The notes below the pieces were generated by a model. It made no database searches and was not told the DNA's origin. It worked only from the letters and a program-made list of their open reading frames with translations. A program made the translations under genes and the position numbers. From the NCBI RefSeq assembly GCF_900119165.1, contig NZ_FPJG01000006.1, positions 4,092,001-4,156,000 on the forward strand: a stretch of DNA of 64,000 bases, given 5' to 3'. This stretch comes from Amycolatopsis australiensis. GTDB lineage: Bacteria; Actinomycetota; Actinomycetes; Mycobacteriales; Pseudonocardiaceae. Positions 19,185 through 27,429 of the stretch are shown one piece after another (the stretch's first letter is position 1; each line of letters starts with the position of its first letter).

Positions 19185-19638
19185 AAGAGCCTCCTCGATG
19201 ATCGGATGCGTACGCGGCGGCCGACGCCGTCAGCCGCCGCAGGGTGGCGATGAGCTGCCGCCGCTCGGTGTCGTCGAGACCCAGTGCGCAGCCGATCGCC
19301 GACGGGACGCCCGCGGCGCGCGTGCGCACCGCCCGGCCCTGCTCGGTCAGGCTGACCACCACGGTGCGTTCGTCCGCGGGCAGCCGGGCCCGCGTCACCA
19401 GCCCGTTGGCCTCGAGGCGCTTGAGCAGCGGGGAAAGCGTGCCGTAGTCCAGGTGCAGCGCCTCGCCGATCTCCTTGACCGGCCGGTCGTCGGACTCCCA
19501 CAGCACCAGCAGCACCAGGTACTGCGGGTAGGTGAGACCCAGCTCGCCCAGCAGGGGGCGGTAGGTGTCCGTCACCGCGCGCGACGCCGCGTAGAGCGCG
19601 AAGCAGGCTTGCTTTTCCAAGAGGAACTCGTCCGGCAC
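19171..19638 (-). CDS. ohrR: OhrR-type MarR regulator
   Basis: 155 residues from GTG 19638. A winged helix of the MarR family (PVKEIGEALHLDYGTLSPLLKRLEANGLVTR) follows an N-terminal helix containing Cys12 in LLEKQACFALY, the position of the peroxide-sensing cysteine of OhrR. TAGGTT (19646-19651, minus strand) is 7 nt from the start and TTGCAC (19669-19674) lies 17 bp further up, giving a good promoter for a leaderless transcript. It is expected to repress itself and osmC until oxidised by organic peroxide. Confidence 0.9.
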   Translation of the reverse strand: MPDEFLLEKQACFALYAASRAVTDTYRPLLGELGLTYPQYLVLLVLWESDDRPVKEIGEALHLDYGTLSPLLKRLEANGLVTRARLPADERTVVVSLTEQGRAVRTRAAGVPSAIGCALGLDDTERRQLIATLRRLTASAAAYASDHRGGSYAQP

Positions 19639-19645
19639 GTCCGTA

Positions 19646-19678
19646 AACCTAGCCCGCGATTACATCGTGTGCAAGGTA
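19646..19678 (-). promoter_or_regulatory. ohrR-osmC promoter with OhrR-like site
   Basis: On the minus strand TTGCAC (19674-19669), 17 bp, TAGGTT (19651-19646), then 7 nt to GTG 19638. The block TACCTTGCACACGATGTA over the -35 element is a loose inverted repeat (TAC...GTA) of the sort OhrR proteins bind. Autorepression at the -35 region is inferred from position and family behaviour. Confidence 0.5.
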
Positions 19679-19715
19679 TTCGGAACTGTCGGACCCCTCT
19701 GGCAGAGTCCGGGGC

Positions 19716-20216
19716 ATGACCGAACGACCCGAGCGCCCCACGGCACCGCTCACCGGCGGCGAGCGCGAAATCCTCGCCGGCCTGCTCGACCACCACCGCG
19801 CCACCGTCGCGTGGAAGTGCGGCGGCCTCACCGACGAGCAGGCGCGGCGCGTCCACGTGCCGAGCGAGCTGACCACGATCGCGGGGCTGCTCAGCCACCT
19901 CACGCTCAACGAATGGTTCTGGTTCGCCGTCGTCGTCGACGGCGAGGAGGACACCTGGGAGGAACGCCTCAAGGAGGATCCGGACGCGGAGTTCCGCACG
20001 GACGCGCCGATGTCCCGGCTGCTGGCCGACTACGCGAAGCAGTGCGAGCGCAGCCGGGAGATCGTCGCGGAACACGGACTCGACGACGAAGTCACGCACA
20101 ACGGCGAGACGTTCAACGTCCGCTGGGTCGTCACGCACATGATCGAGGAGACCGCCCGGCACGTCGGCCACCTCGACCTGCTGCGGGAGCTGACCGACGG
20201 CCTCACGGGGGAGTGA
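19716..20216 (+). CDS. DinB-like (DUF664) protein
   Basis: 166 residues. A four-helix-bundle protein with the spaced histidines of the DinB superfamily: LLDHHRATVAWKCGGL, LSHLTLNEWFWF and the C-terminal THMIEETARHVGHLDLLRE, which matches the DUF664 group common in actinobacteria. Some relatives are metal-dependent thiol (mycothiol) transferases; the activity here is unknown. CAGAGT at 19703-19708 lies 7 nt before ATG 19716, a weak -10 compatible with a leaderless start. It is divergent from ohrR. Confidence 0.82.
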   Translation: MTERPERPTAPLTGGEREILAGLLDHHRATVAWKCGGLTDEQARRVHVPSELTTIAGLLSHLTLNEWFWFAVVVDGEEDTWEERLKEDPDAEFRTDAPMSRLLADYAKQCERSREIVAEHGLDDEVTHNGETFNVRWVVTHMIEETARHVGHLDLLRELTDGLTGE

Positions 20217-20303
20217 CGCGCCCGGGCGGCCACGGGAAAGAGTCGCTCGACGTACTGCGCGTAGGCCGGGGCGGTGCGGGCCATTGCCTTATCCAGCAAT
20301 GAT
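20215..20303 (-). pseudogene. Remnant of a DUF1295 (steroid 5-alpha reductase-like) gene, C-terminal end
   Basis: Reading the minus strand from about 20303 gives LLDKAMARTAPAYAQYVERLFP, close to the C-terminal end of DUF1295 membrane proteins, whose usual ending is a YxxYxxRTSxFFPxPP-type sequence. Here the RTSGF part is missing and the final Pro-rich residues continue in a different frame. Nothing of the rest of the roughly 260-residue protein is visible. In mycobacteria a DUF1295 gene sits in the SigK locus between the cyclopropane synthase-like gene and sigK, which supports the reading. It is short, so the assignment is tentative. Confidence 0.45.
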
Positions 20304-20780
20304 TTTCCCGTTCCGCTGGGCAGGGCGAAAGTCGTCGCCGCGCCCGGCCACGTCGAGCAGGCCGAGCTTGCGGCCGATCAGTTCCAGCTTGTCGTGGTGG
20401 GCCTGCCGGAGGGTGGCTGTGCAGCCGTCCGGACTCCGGGCTTCCTCCGCCGGCGGTCCCACGACGCCGAGCGGCGAGCGAAACGGCCTCCCACCACGAA
20501 CGCGGCCCGAGCCGCACCCCGGTGGTGCCCCGCGACCGGGTGACGGCTCGCATCCGGCCGAAGCCGTCGCCCTCGACGCCGAGGGCGCCGGTGACGTAGG
20601 CGCGGGCGGGCCCAGCTCGCCGGGCGCGCGGAGCAGGCGGCGCCGGGCCCGGCGATCGCGCAGCACCACCGTCGGCGCGTCCGCCGGTCCGGCTCGGGTC
20701 CCGTCCCAGGCCCGCAGGGCCGCGGGAGCTGCCCGGCGAACGAGGCGAGGCGGGTGCGCGGTGTTGTCCGGCATGCCCGG
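20304..20780 (-). pseudogene. Decayed cyclopropane-fatty-acyl-phospholipid synthase-like gene
   Basis: The minus strand carries three consecutive pieces of the family in different frames. From 20767 down: LRAWDGTRAGPADAPTVVLRD to RRLLRAPGELG. After a frame change near 20618: ARAYVTGALGVEGDGFGRM, then SRGTTGVRLGPRSWWEAVSLAAR. After another change near 20480: LGVVGPPAEEAR and HHDKLELIGRKLGLLDV, then a stop. The order matches the N-terminal half of UfaA1-type synthases, but the linkers, the GxGWG SAM loop and the catalytic half are gone. Several deletions and at least two frameshifts make it non-functional. Confidence 0.65.
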
Positions 20781-20856
20781 TGCTCGTTCGCCGCCGCGAC
20801 GTGGATCGGTGGCCCGCGCCACCAATCCGGCGGGGCCGCGGCCCCGAAGCACCGGT

Positions 20857-21582
20857 GTGGAGACCACGGGAGAACGCATCGGCGTCATCGGCAGCGGGGT
20901 GGCCGGGCTGACCGCCGCCGACCTGCTGCACCGCAAGTACGAGGTGCTGCTGTTCGAGACCGACGCCCGCCCGGGCGGGCACGCGCACATGCCGAGCGCG
21001 CACGGCGGGACGGCCGGGGTCGACGCCCAGCGCGGCAACCTGGTCCGCGGCCGCTACCTGCGCATGCTCGCCGAGGTGAAACGCTTCCACCGGCAGGCGA
21101 AGCGGCTGCCGGCGGCGAAGGACACCGGCGACGTCACGCTCGGCGCGTTCCTCGCCATCGGCGGCTACTCGCGCTGGTTCGTCGACCGCGCCGGCGGCGG
21201 CGAAATCCGCGACGACGCCGGCACGCCGCACCACGTCGTCGTCGCCACGCACGCCGACCAGGCGCTCGCGCTGCCGGCCGACCCGACCCGCGCCGAACGC
21301 GAGGTGCTCGGCGCGTTCCGCTACTCGGCCGGCGAAGCCCGGCTGTACACCGACACCAGCGTGCTGCCTCCACCGGCCGGCGCCCGGGCGGGGTGGAACT
21401 ACCGCGCCCCGGTGTGCGGCGCGGCGGTCCGCACACCGGAATCCGTTGCCGCGCACCGAACACTGCCCGAGCCGAACGACGGCGTGCTCGCCTGCGCGGG
21501 TGCCTGCCGCGGCCGGGGTTTCCACGAAGACGGGTGCTCCTCCGGCGCTCGCGCCGCCGAGAGCCTGGGAGTGACCTGGTGA
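20857..21582 (+). pseudogene. Internally deleted FAD amine oxidase-like gene (frame intact)
   Basis: 241 residues against about 430 for the family (mycobacterial Rv0449c type). The Rossmann start IGVIGSGVAGLTAADLLHRKY and GGHAHMPSA are normal. The sequence then jumps from GGTAGVDAQ to RGNLVRGRYLRMLAEVKRFH, from GGYSRWFVDR to GGGEIRDDAGTPHHVVVATH, and from WNYRAPV to CGAAVRTPESVAAHR, before ending normally in FHEDGCSSGARAAESLG. About 55, 75 and 50 residues seem to be missing, all in frame, removing most of the substrate domain. The end overlaps the DUF1365 gene by 4 bp. It may still be translated but is unlikely to be active. Confidence 0.7.
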
Positions 21583-22214
21583 CGAACGCGCTGTACGACG
21601 CGACCGTCGCGCACGTGCGGTGGATCGACCCGCCCCACGCCTTCGCGCACCGCGTCTACCTGTGGCTGGTCGACCTCGACGCGCCACCGCGGCCGCCGTC
21701 GTGGCTACGGCCCTTCGGCAGTCGGGACCACTTCGCGGCCGGCGACCCGCGCGGCATCCGGGAGCAGCTGGACGGGTGGCTCGCCGAGCGCGGTGTCGAC
21801 CTGCGCGGCGGCCGGGTCGTCATGCTCGCCGAAATGCACAACACCTACCGCGGGCGGCACGCTTACCTGCTGCGGACCGGCGAAGACGGCCCGGCCCGCG
21901 CGGCCAAGGGGTTCGCCGTCTCGCCGCTCCAGCGGATGGACGGCGAGTACCGGATGCACCTGCCGCGCCCGGAGGCGCTGCTCGCGCTCACCGTGGCGCT
22001 GCACCGCGGGACGGCCGCGCCGCTGGCCGCTACGCTGCGAGGAGTTCGCCGCCCGGTGAACCCGCGGTGGCCGGCCCGGCCCGTGCCGGCCTGGCCGCTG
22101 TTCCCGCAGCGGGTGTCCGCGCTGATCCGCCGCCACGGCGTCGCGTTGTGGCTGCGGAAGGCCGCGGTCGCCCCGCGCACCCCGCAGAACGCCGGAGGGC
22201 AGCCGCATGGATGA
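21579..22214 (+). CDS. DUF1365 protein with an internal deletion
   Basis: 211 residues; intact members have about 240-270. The start ALYDATVAHVRWIDPPHAFAHRVYLWLVDLD and the end are family-like. After GGRVVML the text moves straight to AEMHNTYRGRHAYLL, where relatives have a conserved stretch containing GYVFNPLSVFWC; about 28 residues are lost in frame. That stretch is the most conserved of the family, so function is doubtful. DUF1365 genes usually neighbour an FAD amine oxidase and a cyclopropane synthase, in lipid modification. It is coupled to the gene before it and overlaps sigK by 8 bp. It could instead be annotated as a pseudogene. Confidence 0.65.
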   Translation: MTNALYDATVAHVRWIDPPHAFAHRVYLWLVDLDAPPRPPSWLRPFGSRDHFAAGDPRGIREQLDGWLAERGVDLRGGRVVMLAEMHNTYRGRHAYLLRTGEDGPARAAKGFAVSPLQRMDGEYRMHLPRPEALLALTVALHRGTAAPLAATLRGVRRPVNPRWPARPVPAWPLFPQRVSALIRRHGVALWLRKAAVAPRTPQNAGGQPHG

Positions 22215-22809
22215 GCAGGCTCGCCGCCGGCACGTGGCGCCGGTGCCGCCGGACGTCGCGGCGCCCACCGCCGAGGAGCTGATGGTGCGCGTCGCCAAGG
22301 GGGACGAACGCGCCTTCGAGCTGCTCTACGACCAGCTCGCCGGGCCGATCTTCGGGCTCGTCCGGCGGATCGTGCGGGACACCGCCCAGTCCGAAGAGGT
22401 CGCCCAGGAGGTGCTCGTCGAGCTGTGGCGCACCGCGACCCGGTACGCGCCGGAAAAGGGGTCCGCGCTCAACTGGGCGATGACCCTGGCGCACCGCCGC
22501 GCCGTCGACCGCGTCCGCTCGGCGCGGGCCGGCACCGAGCGGGAGCTGAAGGCGACCTTCGAAGCCGCCCGCGGCCGCCCGTTCGACGAGGTCGCCGAGT
22601 CCGTGACCGCGCGGCTCGAACGCTCCCAGGTGCGCCGGTGCCTGTCCTTCCTGACCGACCTGCAGCGCGAGTCCGTGCTGCTCGCCTACTACCAGGGCTA
22701 TACCTATCGCGAGGTGGCCGAAGTGCTGTCGACGCCGCAAGGAACCATCAAGACGCGGCTGCGGGACGGGCTCATCCGCCTGCGGGACTGCCTGGGGGTG
22801 ACCGCGTGA
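22207..22809 (+). CDS. sigK: ECF sigma factor, SigK type
   Basis: 200 residues with both ECF domains: sigma2 (AFELLYDQLAGPIFGLVRRIVRD through ALNWAMTLAHRRAVDRVRS) and sigma4 (LTDLQRESVLLAYYQGYTYREVAEVLSTPQGTIKTRLRDGLIRLR). It is normal in length and shows no damage. The immediately following anti-sigma gene overlaps by GTGA. In Mycobacterium tuberculosis SigK controls the adjacent FAD oxidase, DUF1365, cyclopropane synthase and DUF1295 genes plus antigens elsewhere. Here those neighbours are eroded, so its present targets must lie elsewhere if it is active. Confidence 0.88.
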   Translation: MDEQARRRHVAPVPPDVAAPTAEELMVRVAKGDERAFELLYDQLAGPIFGLVRRIVRDTAQSEEVAQEVLVELWRTATRYAPEKGSALNWAMTLAHRRAVDRVRSARAGTERELKATFEAARGRPFDEVAESVTARLERSQVRRCLSFLTDLQRESVLLAYYQGYTYREVAEVLSTPQGTIKTRLRDGLIRLRDCLGVTA

Positions 22810-23576
22810 GCACGCCGGAGATGCACACCCTGGCCGGCGCGTACGCCCTCGACGCCGTCACCGACGTCGAGCGCGCGGAGTTCACCCGGCACCTCGAGCA
22901 GTGCGAGTCCTGCGCGCAGGAGGTCGCCGAGCTGCGCGCGACCGCGGCGCGGCTGGGCGCGGCGATGGCCGAAGAGCCGCCGCCGGAGCTCAAGGACCGC
23001 GTCATGGCCGCCACGCACGCCACCCGCCAGCTGCCGCCGCGGACCCGCCCGGGCTCGCCGGACCGGCACCGCCGCGCGGCCAGGGCACCGCGGTGGGCGG
23101 TCCTCGTCTCGGCCGCGGCCGCCGTCGCCGGGCTCGCCGCCGGCGGTGTGTTCGGCGGCATCGCGCTCACCCAGCAGCATGAGCTGCAGGCCGCGCAGAG
23201 CCGGCTCGACCAGGTGAAACAGCGCTACGAGCCGGTGGCGGCGCTGCTGGCGGCCCCGGACGCGAAGGCCGCGCACGCGACGTCGCCCATCGGCGGCGGC
23301 GTCACGGTCGTCTCCTCGCGGACACTCGGCCGGGTGATGGTGCTGGACGCCGGCCTGCCCGCGCAGCCGGGCGGGAAGGTGTACGAGGCCTGGCTGATCA
23401 CCGGATCGGCCGCCCCGCGCCCGGCCGGGGTGATCGCCGGCACGGTGGCCGGGGCCCTGGTCGTGGCGGACGGCGCGGGGGACGCCGACCACGTCGCGCT
23501 GAGCGTCGAGCAGGCGGGCGGCTCGCCCACCGGGAGGCCGTCGGGCGTCCTGATGAGCATGCCGGTCCCGGCCTGA
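22806..23576 (+). CDS. rskA: Anti-sigma-K factor RskA
   Basis: 256 residues from GTG 22806. The cytoplasmic N-terminal sigma-binding domain has the zinc-type HLEQCESCAQEV motif (His-x3-Cys-x2-Cys). One membrane span follows (WAVLVSAAAAVAGLAAGGVFGGIAL), then an RskA-type extracytoplasmic domain with KVYEAWLI and VALSVEQAGGSPTGRPSG. It holds SigK inactive at the membrane until released by regulated proteolysis, as known for mycobacterial RskA. It appears intact. A hairpin terminator follows. Confidence 0.9.
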   Translation: MSTPEMHTLAGAYALDAVTDVERAEFTRHLEQCESCAQEVAELRATAARLGAAMAEEPPPELKDRVMAATHATRQLPPRTRPGSPDRHRRAARAPRWAVLVSAAAAVAGLAAGGVFGGIALTQQHELQAAQSRLDQVKQRYEPVAALLAAPDAKAAHATSPIGGGVTVVSSRTLGRVMVLDAGLPAQPGGKVYEAWLITGSAAPRPAGVIAGTVAGALVVADGAGDADHVALSVEQAGGSPTGRPSGVLMSMPVPA

Positions 23577-23593
23577 TTCCGCGCCATACCAGA

Positions 23594-23621
23594 GCGGGCC
23601 GGGACGGCCCCGGCGGCCCGC
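23594..23621 (+). terminator. Terminator after rskA
   Basis: GCGGGCCG (23594-23601) pairs perfectly with CGGCCCGC (23614-23621) around a 12-nt GC-rich loop, 18 bp after the rskA stop. It insulates the sigK-rskA unit from ftsZ. No U-run. Confidence 0.55.
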
Positions 23622-23728
23622 CGCGCTTGCGGACCCGAACGCGTTGTGGCAAAACACCTTTGCGACACACGGCGTGCCTACTGGATTAGAGCCTGCCTGG
23701 TGCCTACCGTCCTGCCTAACGTCGGCAG

Positions 23729-23762
23729 TTGACATAACTCTCGATCTAGGGTTGAGGTTGAG
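23729..23762 (+). promoter_or_regulatory. Probable ftsZ promoter region
   Basis: A consensus TTGACA sits at 23729-23734, followed by AT-richer sequence with TAGGGT (23747-23752) and the direct repeat TTGAGG/TTGAGG. No -10 with ideal 16-18 bp spacing is obvious. It is the only AT-rich stretch in the 243-bp gap before ftsZ. Because ftsQ is 8 kb away, ftsZ must rely on a promoter here. Confidence 0.45.
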
Positions 23763-23819
23763 GGTTTGATCTTCGGCCGGCGGGCTGTACGGGCACAACG
23801 ATCAGGAAGGCGGACTTCG

Positions 23820-25124
23820 ATGACGCCCCCGCACAACTACCTTGCGGTGATCAAGGTGGTCGGCATCGGCGGTGGCGGCGTGAACGCCGTGAACCGCATG
23901 ATCGAGGTCGGCCTCAAGGGTGTCGAGTTCATCGCGGTGAACACCGACGCGCAAGCACTGCTCATGTCCGACGCCGACGTCAAGCTGGACATCGGCCGCG
24001 AGCTGACCCGCGGCCTCGGCGCGGGCGCCGCCCCCGAGGTCGGCCAGAAGGCCGCCGAAGACCACCGCGAAGAGATCGAAGAGGTCATCAAGGGCGCCGA
24101 CATGGTGTTCGTGACCGCCGGCGAAGGCGGCGGCACCGGCACCGGCGGCGCGCCGGTCGTGGCGCAGATCGCCCGCAAGCTGGGCGCGCTCACCATCGGC
24201 GTGGTCACGCGGCCGTTCACCTTCGAGGGCAAGCGCCGCGGCAAGCAGGCCGAAGAGGGCATCCAAGCGCTGCGCAACGAGTGCGACACGCTCATCGTGA
24301 TCCCGAACGACCGGCTGCTGCAGCTCGGTGACATCGGCGTGTCGCTGATGGACGCGTTCCGCTCGGCGGACGAGGTGCTGCTCTCCGGTGTCCAGGGCAT
24401 CACCGACCTGATCACCACCCCGGGCCTGATCAACCTCGACTTCGCCGACGTCAAGAGCGTCATGTCCGGCGCGGGCTCCGCGCTGATGGGCATCGGCTCG
24501 GCCCGCGGCGAGGGCCGGGCGATCCAGGCGGCGGAGAAGGCGATCAACTCGCCGCTGCTGGAAGCGTCGATGGACGGCGCCCACGGCGCGCTGCTGTCCA
24601 TCGCGGGCGGCTCCGACCTGGGCCTGTTCGAGATCAACGAGGCGGCGTCGCTGGTGCAGGAGTCCGCGCACCCGGACGCGAACATCATCTTCGGCACGAT
24701 CATCGACGATTCCCTCGGCGACGAGGTCCGCGTCACGGTGATCGCGGCCGGGTTCGACGCGGGCGCGCCGACGCACAAGAAGCTCGACCCGCCGGCGTTC
24801 GGGTCCCGCTCGTCGTCGGGGACCACCGCGTCCGCGTCGGCGGGCCAGGTCTCGAACCCGCCGACACCGCCGTCGGGCGCCACGCCGGTGCCCTCCTCCG
24901 GCAGCTCCGGCTACCCGGTGGCGCCGCCGCGGTCGCACTCGCCGCTGCCGTCGGCCACGAGCACCCCGCCGTCGGGCGGGCTCCCGCAGCCGGGCGGCGG
25001 GTCGCGCGGCTACTCGCCGATCGGCTCCAACGCGACCCAGGGCAGCCTGCCGGGCCGCCCGATGCCGGTCCACGACGACCCGTCCGACGACGAGGTCGAC
25101 GTCCCGCCGTTCATGCGGCGCTAG
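23820..25124 (+). CDS. ftsZ: Cell division GTPase FtsZ
   Basis: 434 residues from ATG 23820 with an AGGAAGG ribosome site; the frame is open 18 codons further upstream without family similarity. Tubulin-like GTPase that polymerises into the Z-ring. The GTP-binding signature GGGTGTGG is at 103-110, and the T7-loop segment [11 protein letters not shown] completes the active site across the polymer interface. A Ser/Pro/Gly-rich linker of about 100 residues precedes the conserved C-terminal peptide [11 protein letters not shown], the docking site for SepF (also encoded here) and other partners. Confidence 0.98.
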   Translation: MTPPHNYLAVIKVVGIGGGGVNAVNRMIEVGLKGVEFIAVNTDAQALLMSDADVKLDIGRELTRGLGAGAAPEVGQKAAEDHREEIEEVIKGADMVFVTAGEGGGTGTGGAPVVAQIARKLGALTIGVVTRPFTFEGKRRGKQAEEGIQALRNECDTLIVIPNDRLLQLGDIGVSLMDAFRSADEVLLSGVQGITDLITTPGLINLDFADVKSVMSGAGSALMGIGSARGEGRAIQAAEKAINSPLLEASMDGAHGALLSIAGGSDLGLFEINEAASLVQESAHPDANIIFGTIIDDSLGDEVRVTVIAAGFDAGAPTHKKLDPPAFGSRSSSGTTASASAGQVSNPPTPPSGATPVPSSGSSGYPVAPPRSHSPLPSATSTPPSGGLPQPGGGSRGYSPIGSNATQGSLPGRPMPVHDDPSDDEVDVPPFMRR

Positions 25125-25136
25125 ACACCCCCGCCG

Positions 25137-25177
25137 AAGGCCACCACCCGCGAACTAGAGTCGTGGGTGGTGGCCTT
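25137..25177 (+). terminator. Terminator after ftsZ
   Basis: AAGGCCACCACCC (25137-25149) and GGGTGGTGGCCTT (25165-25177) form a perfect 13-bp stem with a 15-nt loop, 12 bp after the ftsZ stop. It ends only 20 bp before the pgeF start, so pgeF translation begins just after it, and the structure may attenuate rather than fully stop transcription. Confidence 0.75.
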
Positions 25178-25197
25178 CCGTGACGTCAGGAGGATTC

Positions 25198-25902
25198 GTG
25201 CGGGTTCGGCGAGTGGTCACGACCAGGGCGGGCGGCGCGTCACGGCCGCCGTACGACACCTTCAACCTGGCGGACCACGTCGGCGACGACGACGGGAACG
25301 TCTACGCCAACCGCAAGCGCCTGGCCGCCGAGCTGGGCCTGGCCGAGGACAAGCTGGCCTGGATGGAGCAGGTCCACGGCCGCACGGCGACCATCGTCGA
25401 CGGTTCCGAGACCCGCGCGGCCGAGGCGACCGACGCGCTCGTGACGGCGACCCCGGGCGTCGCGCTCGTGGTGCTGGTCGCCGACTGCGTCCCGATCCTG
25501 CTGGCCGACGCCGAGGCCGGGGTGGTCTCGGCGGTGCACGCGGGCCGGGTGGGCGCGCGGGTCGGCGTGGTCCCGGCGGCGGTGGCGGCCATGCGCGAGG
25601 CGGGCGCGGAGGCCGGCCGGATCGAAGCCCTGCTCGGCCCGGCCATCTGCGGCGACTGCTACGAGGTCCCGGCCGGCATGGCCGCCGACGTCGAAAAGCA
25701 CCTCCCCGGCAGTGCCTGCAAGACCCGCCAGGGCACGCCGGGCCTCGACCTGCGGGCCGGCCTCTGGCGGCAGCTCGCCGACCTGGGCGTCGGCAAGATC
25801 GGCGTGGACCCGCGGTGCACGAACGAGGACAAGACGCTCTTCAGCTACCGCCGCGACGGGACCACCGGGCGGATCGCCGGCATCACCTGGATCGAAGCAT
25901 GA
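25198..25902 (+). CDS. pgeF: PgeF/YfiH (DUF152) multicopper-oxidase-fold protein
   Basis: 234 residues from GTG 25198, which has an ideal AGGAGG four bases upstream; a GTG at 25180 lacks one. The family is LACC1/YfiH; E. coli YfiH has been reported as a peptidoglycan-editing hydrolase acting on UDP-MurNAc-L-Ser, and relatives act on purine nucleosides. The metal-site pieces are intact: ADCVPILLAD, AVHAGRVGARVGVV and LLGPAICGDCYEVP. Its place after ftsZ is conserved in many Gram-positives. It overlaps yggS by 4 bp. Confidence 0.9.
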   Translation: MRVRRVVTTRAGGASRPPYDTFNLADHVGDDDGNVYANRKRLAAELGLAEDKLAWMEQVHGRTATIVDGSETRAAEATDALVTATPGVALVVLVADCVPILLADAEAGVVSAVHAGRVGARVGVVPAAVAAMREAGAEAGRIEALLGPAICGDCYEVPAGMAADVEKHLPGSACKTRQGTPGLDLRAGLWRQLADLGVGKIGVDPRCTNEDKTLFSYRRDGTTGRIAGITWIEA

Positions 25903-26630
25903 GCACCGACCGCAAGGCCGAGCTGGCCGAGAACCTGGCGGCGGTCGAGGAGCGGATCGCCGCCGCCTGCCGGACCGCCGGGCGCGCTCGCGAAGAGGTC
26001 AAGCTGATCGCGGTCACCAAGACGTTCCCCGCCTCGGACGTGGCGCTGCTCGCCGACCTCGGCATCACCGACGTGGGGGAGAACCGCGACCAGGAGGCCG
26101 GGCCGAAGGCGGCGGAGGTCGCCGGGCTGCGGCCCGGCGCGGACCTGCGCTGGCACATGGTCGGCCGGCTGCAGCGGAACAAGGCACGTTCCGTCGCCGG
26201 CTGGGCACACCAGGTGCAGTCGCTCGACTCGGCCCGGCTCGCCGACGCGCTCGCGAAGGCCGTGCGTGCGGCGAGGGACGCCCAGATACGTGACGAACCC
26301 CTCGACGTGCTGATCCAGGCCAGCCTCGACGACGACCCCGAACGCGGCGGCTGCCCCCTCGACCAGCTCGGCGCGCTCGCCGATCACGTCACTCACACGG
26401 GTGAGCTGCGGCTTCGTGGGCTGATGGCCGTCGCGCCCCTCGGCGCCGACCCCGCGGCCGCGTTCGAAAGGCTCGCCCGCGCGGGGGAGAGACTGCGCGA
26501 AGATCACTCGAATGCCGCAGCCGTCTCCGCCGGGATGAGCCATGATCTCGAGCAGGCGATCGCGCACGGCTCGACCTGTGTGCGTGTCGGAACCGCGTTG
26601 CTCGGCGGGCGCGGTTTAGCCTCGCCGTAG
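25899..26630 (+). CDS. yggS: YggS/PROSC-family PLP homeostasis protein
   Basis: 243 residues, ATGA-coupled to pgeF. A single-domain alanine racemase-like TIM barrel that carries pyridoxal phosphate on Lys41 in [11 protein letters not shown]; it has no known catalytic turnover and buffers PLP. The family pieces [28 protein letters not shown] and the C-terminal [27 protein letters not shown] are all present. Conserved neighbour of sepF. Confidence 0.93.
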   Translation: MSTDRKAELAENLAAVEERIAAACRTAGRAREEVKLIAVTKTFPASDVALLADLGITDVGENRDQEAGPKAAEVAGLRPGADLRWHMVGRLQRNKARSVAGWAHQVQSLDSARLADALAKAVRAARDAQIRDEPLDVLIQASLDDDPERGGCPLDQLGALADHVTHTGELRLRGLMAVAPLGADPAAAFERLARAGERLREDHSNAAAVSAGMSHDLEQAIAHGSTCVRVGTALLGGRGLASP

Positions 26631-26728
26631 GGAGCTCGCGCGGCCGTCACGTTTCGTGTCCGCCCGCGCGGGGCACTGATGGCGTGGATCGAGCGTCGGT
26701 GCGGGAGCGGCTAGGGCTAGGGAGAGGC

Positions 26729-27322
26729 ATGAGCGCGCTGCAGAAGCTGAAGGCCTACTTCGGGATGGTGCCCGCGGACGACGACGGCTACGAAGCCGAG
26801 GATGACTACCGGCGTGGCTACGACGACGAGTACGACTCCTACGAGGAGCCGGCTCCGCGGTCGTCGCGTTCACGGTACCGCGACGTCGACGACACGTACG
26901 ACGAGCCCGTCGGCCGCAGCCGCTCACGCTCCGTGGCCGAGCCCGCCGTCCACGGCGCGCTCGCCGTCGACCGGCAGCCGGAGCCCGTGGCGCGCCTGCG
27001 CCCGGTCACCGAGCCGGTGGTGCGCCAGCCGGTGCGCGACCCGCTGAGCCGGATCACCACGCTGCACCCCACGAGCTACGCCGAGGCGCGGGCGATCGGG
27101 GAGCACTACCGCGAAGGCATCCCGGTGATCATGAACCTCACCGAGATGGAGAACGCGGACGCGAAGCGGCTCGTCGACTTCGCCGCCGGGCTGGCGTTCG
27201 CGCTGCGCGGGTCGATGGACAAGGTCACCAACAAGGTGTTCCTTCTCTCACCGCCCGATGTGGACGTGACCGCCGAGGACCGCCGGCGGATCGCCGAGGG
27301 CGGATTGTTCCTGCGCGGCTGA
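26729..27322 (+). CDS. sepF: Cell division protein SepF
   Basis: 197 residues from ATG 26729 with a GGGAGAGG ribosome site. The N-terminal [14 protein letters not shown] is the amphipathic membrane-binding helix. A disordered acidic Asp/Tyr/Arg linker (about 18-110) leads to the globular SepF domain ([25 protein letters not shown] to [12 protein letters not shown]). SepF anchors FtsZ to the membrane in actinobacteria, which lack FtsA, by binding the FtsZ tail peptide. The linker's RSSRSRYRD repeats are lineage-specific. Confidence 0.96.
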   Translation: MSALQKLKAYFGMVPADDDGYEAEDDYRRGYDDEYDSYEEPAPRSSRSRYRDVDDTYDEPVGRSRSRSVAEPAVHGALAVDRQPEPVARLRPVTEPVVRQPVRDPLSRITTLHPTSYAEARAIGEHYREGIPVIMNLTEMENADAKRLVDFAAGLAFALRGSMDKVTNKVFLLSPPDVDVTAEDRRRIAEGGLFLRG

Positions 27323-27429
27323 AGTCACGGTTACCGCTGAGCGCAAGCAGACGTGATTTTGTCGACCCGATGCCGCGTCGACCCCCTCAGGCAGCGTCTT
27401 CTCCGGGGGCGCATGGTTAGAGTAGGTAC

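Noticed and set aside
20284..20856. Plus-strand frame extending the amine oxidase 191 codons upstream
   Set aside because: The sequence before GTG 20857 is not oxidase-like; it is antisense to the recognisable cyclopropane synthase remnant.
15792..23819. The ftsQ-ftsZ insertion as a mobile or integrated element
   Set aside because: No integrase, transposase, terminal repeats or attachment-site duplication was seen at its borders, and codon and GC character match the surroundings.
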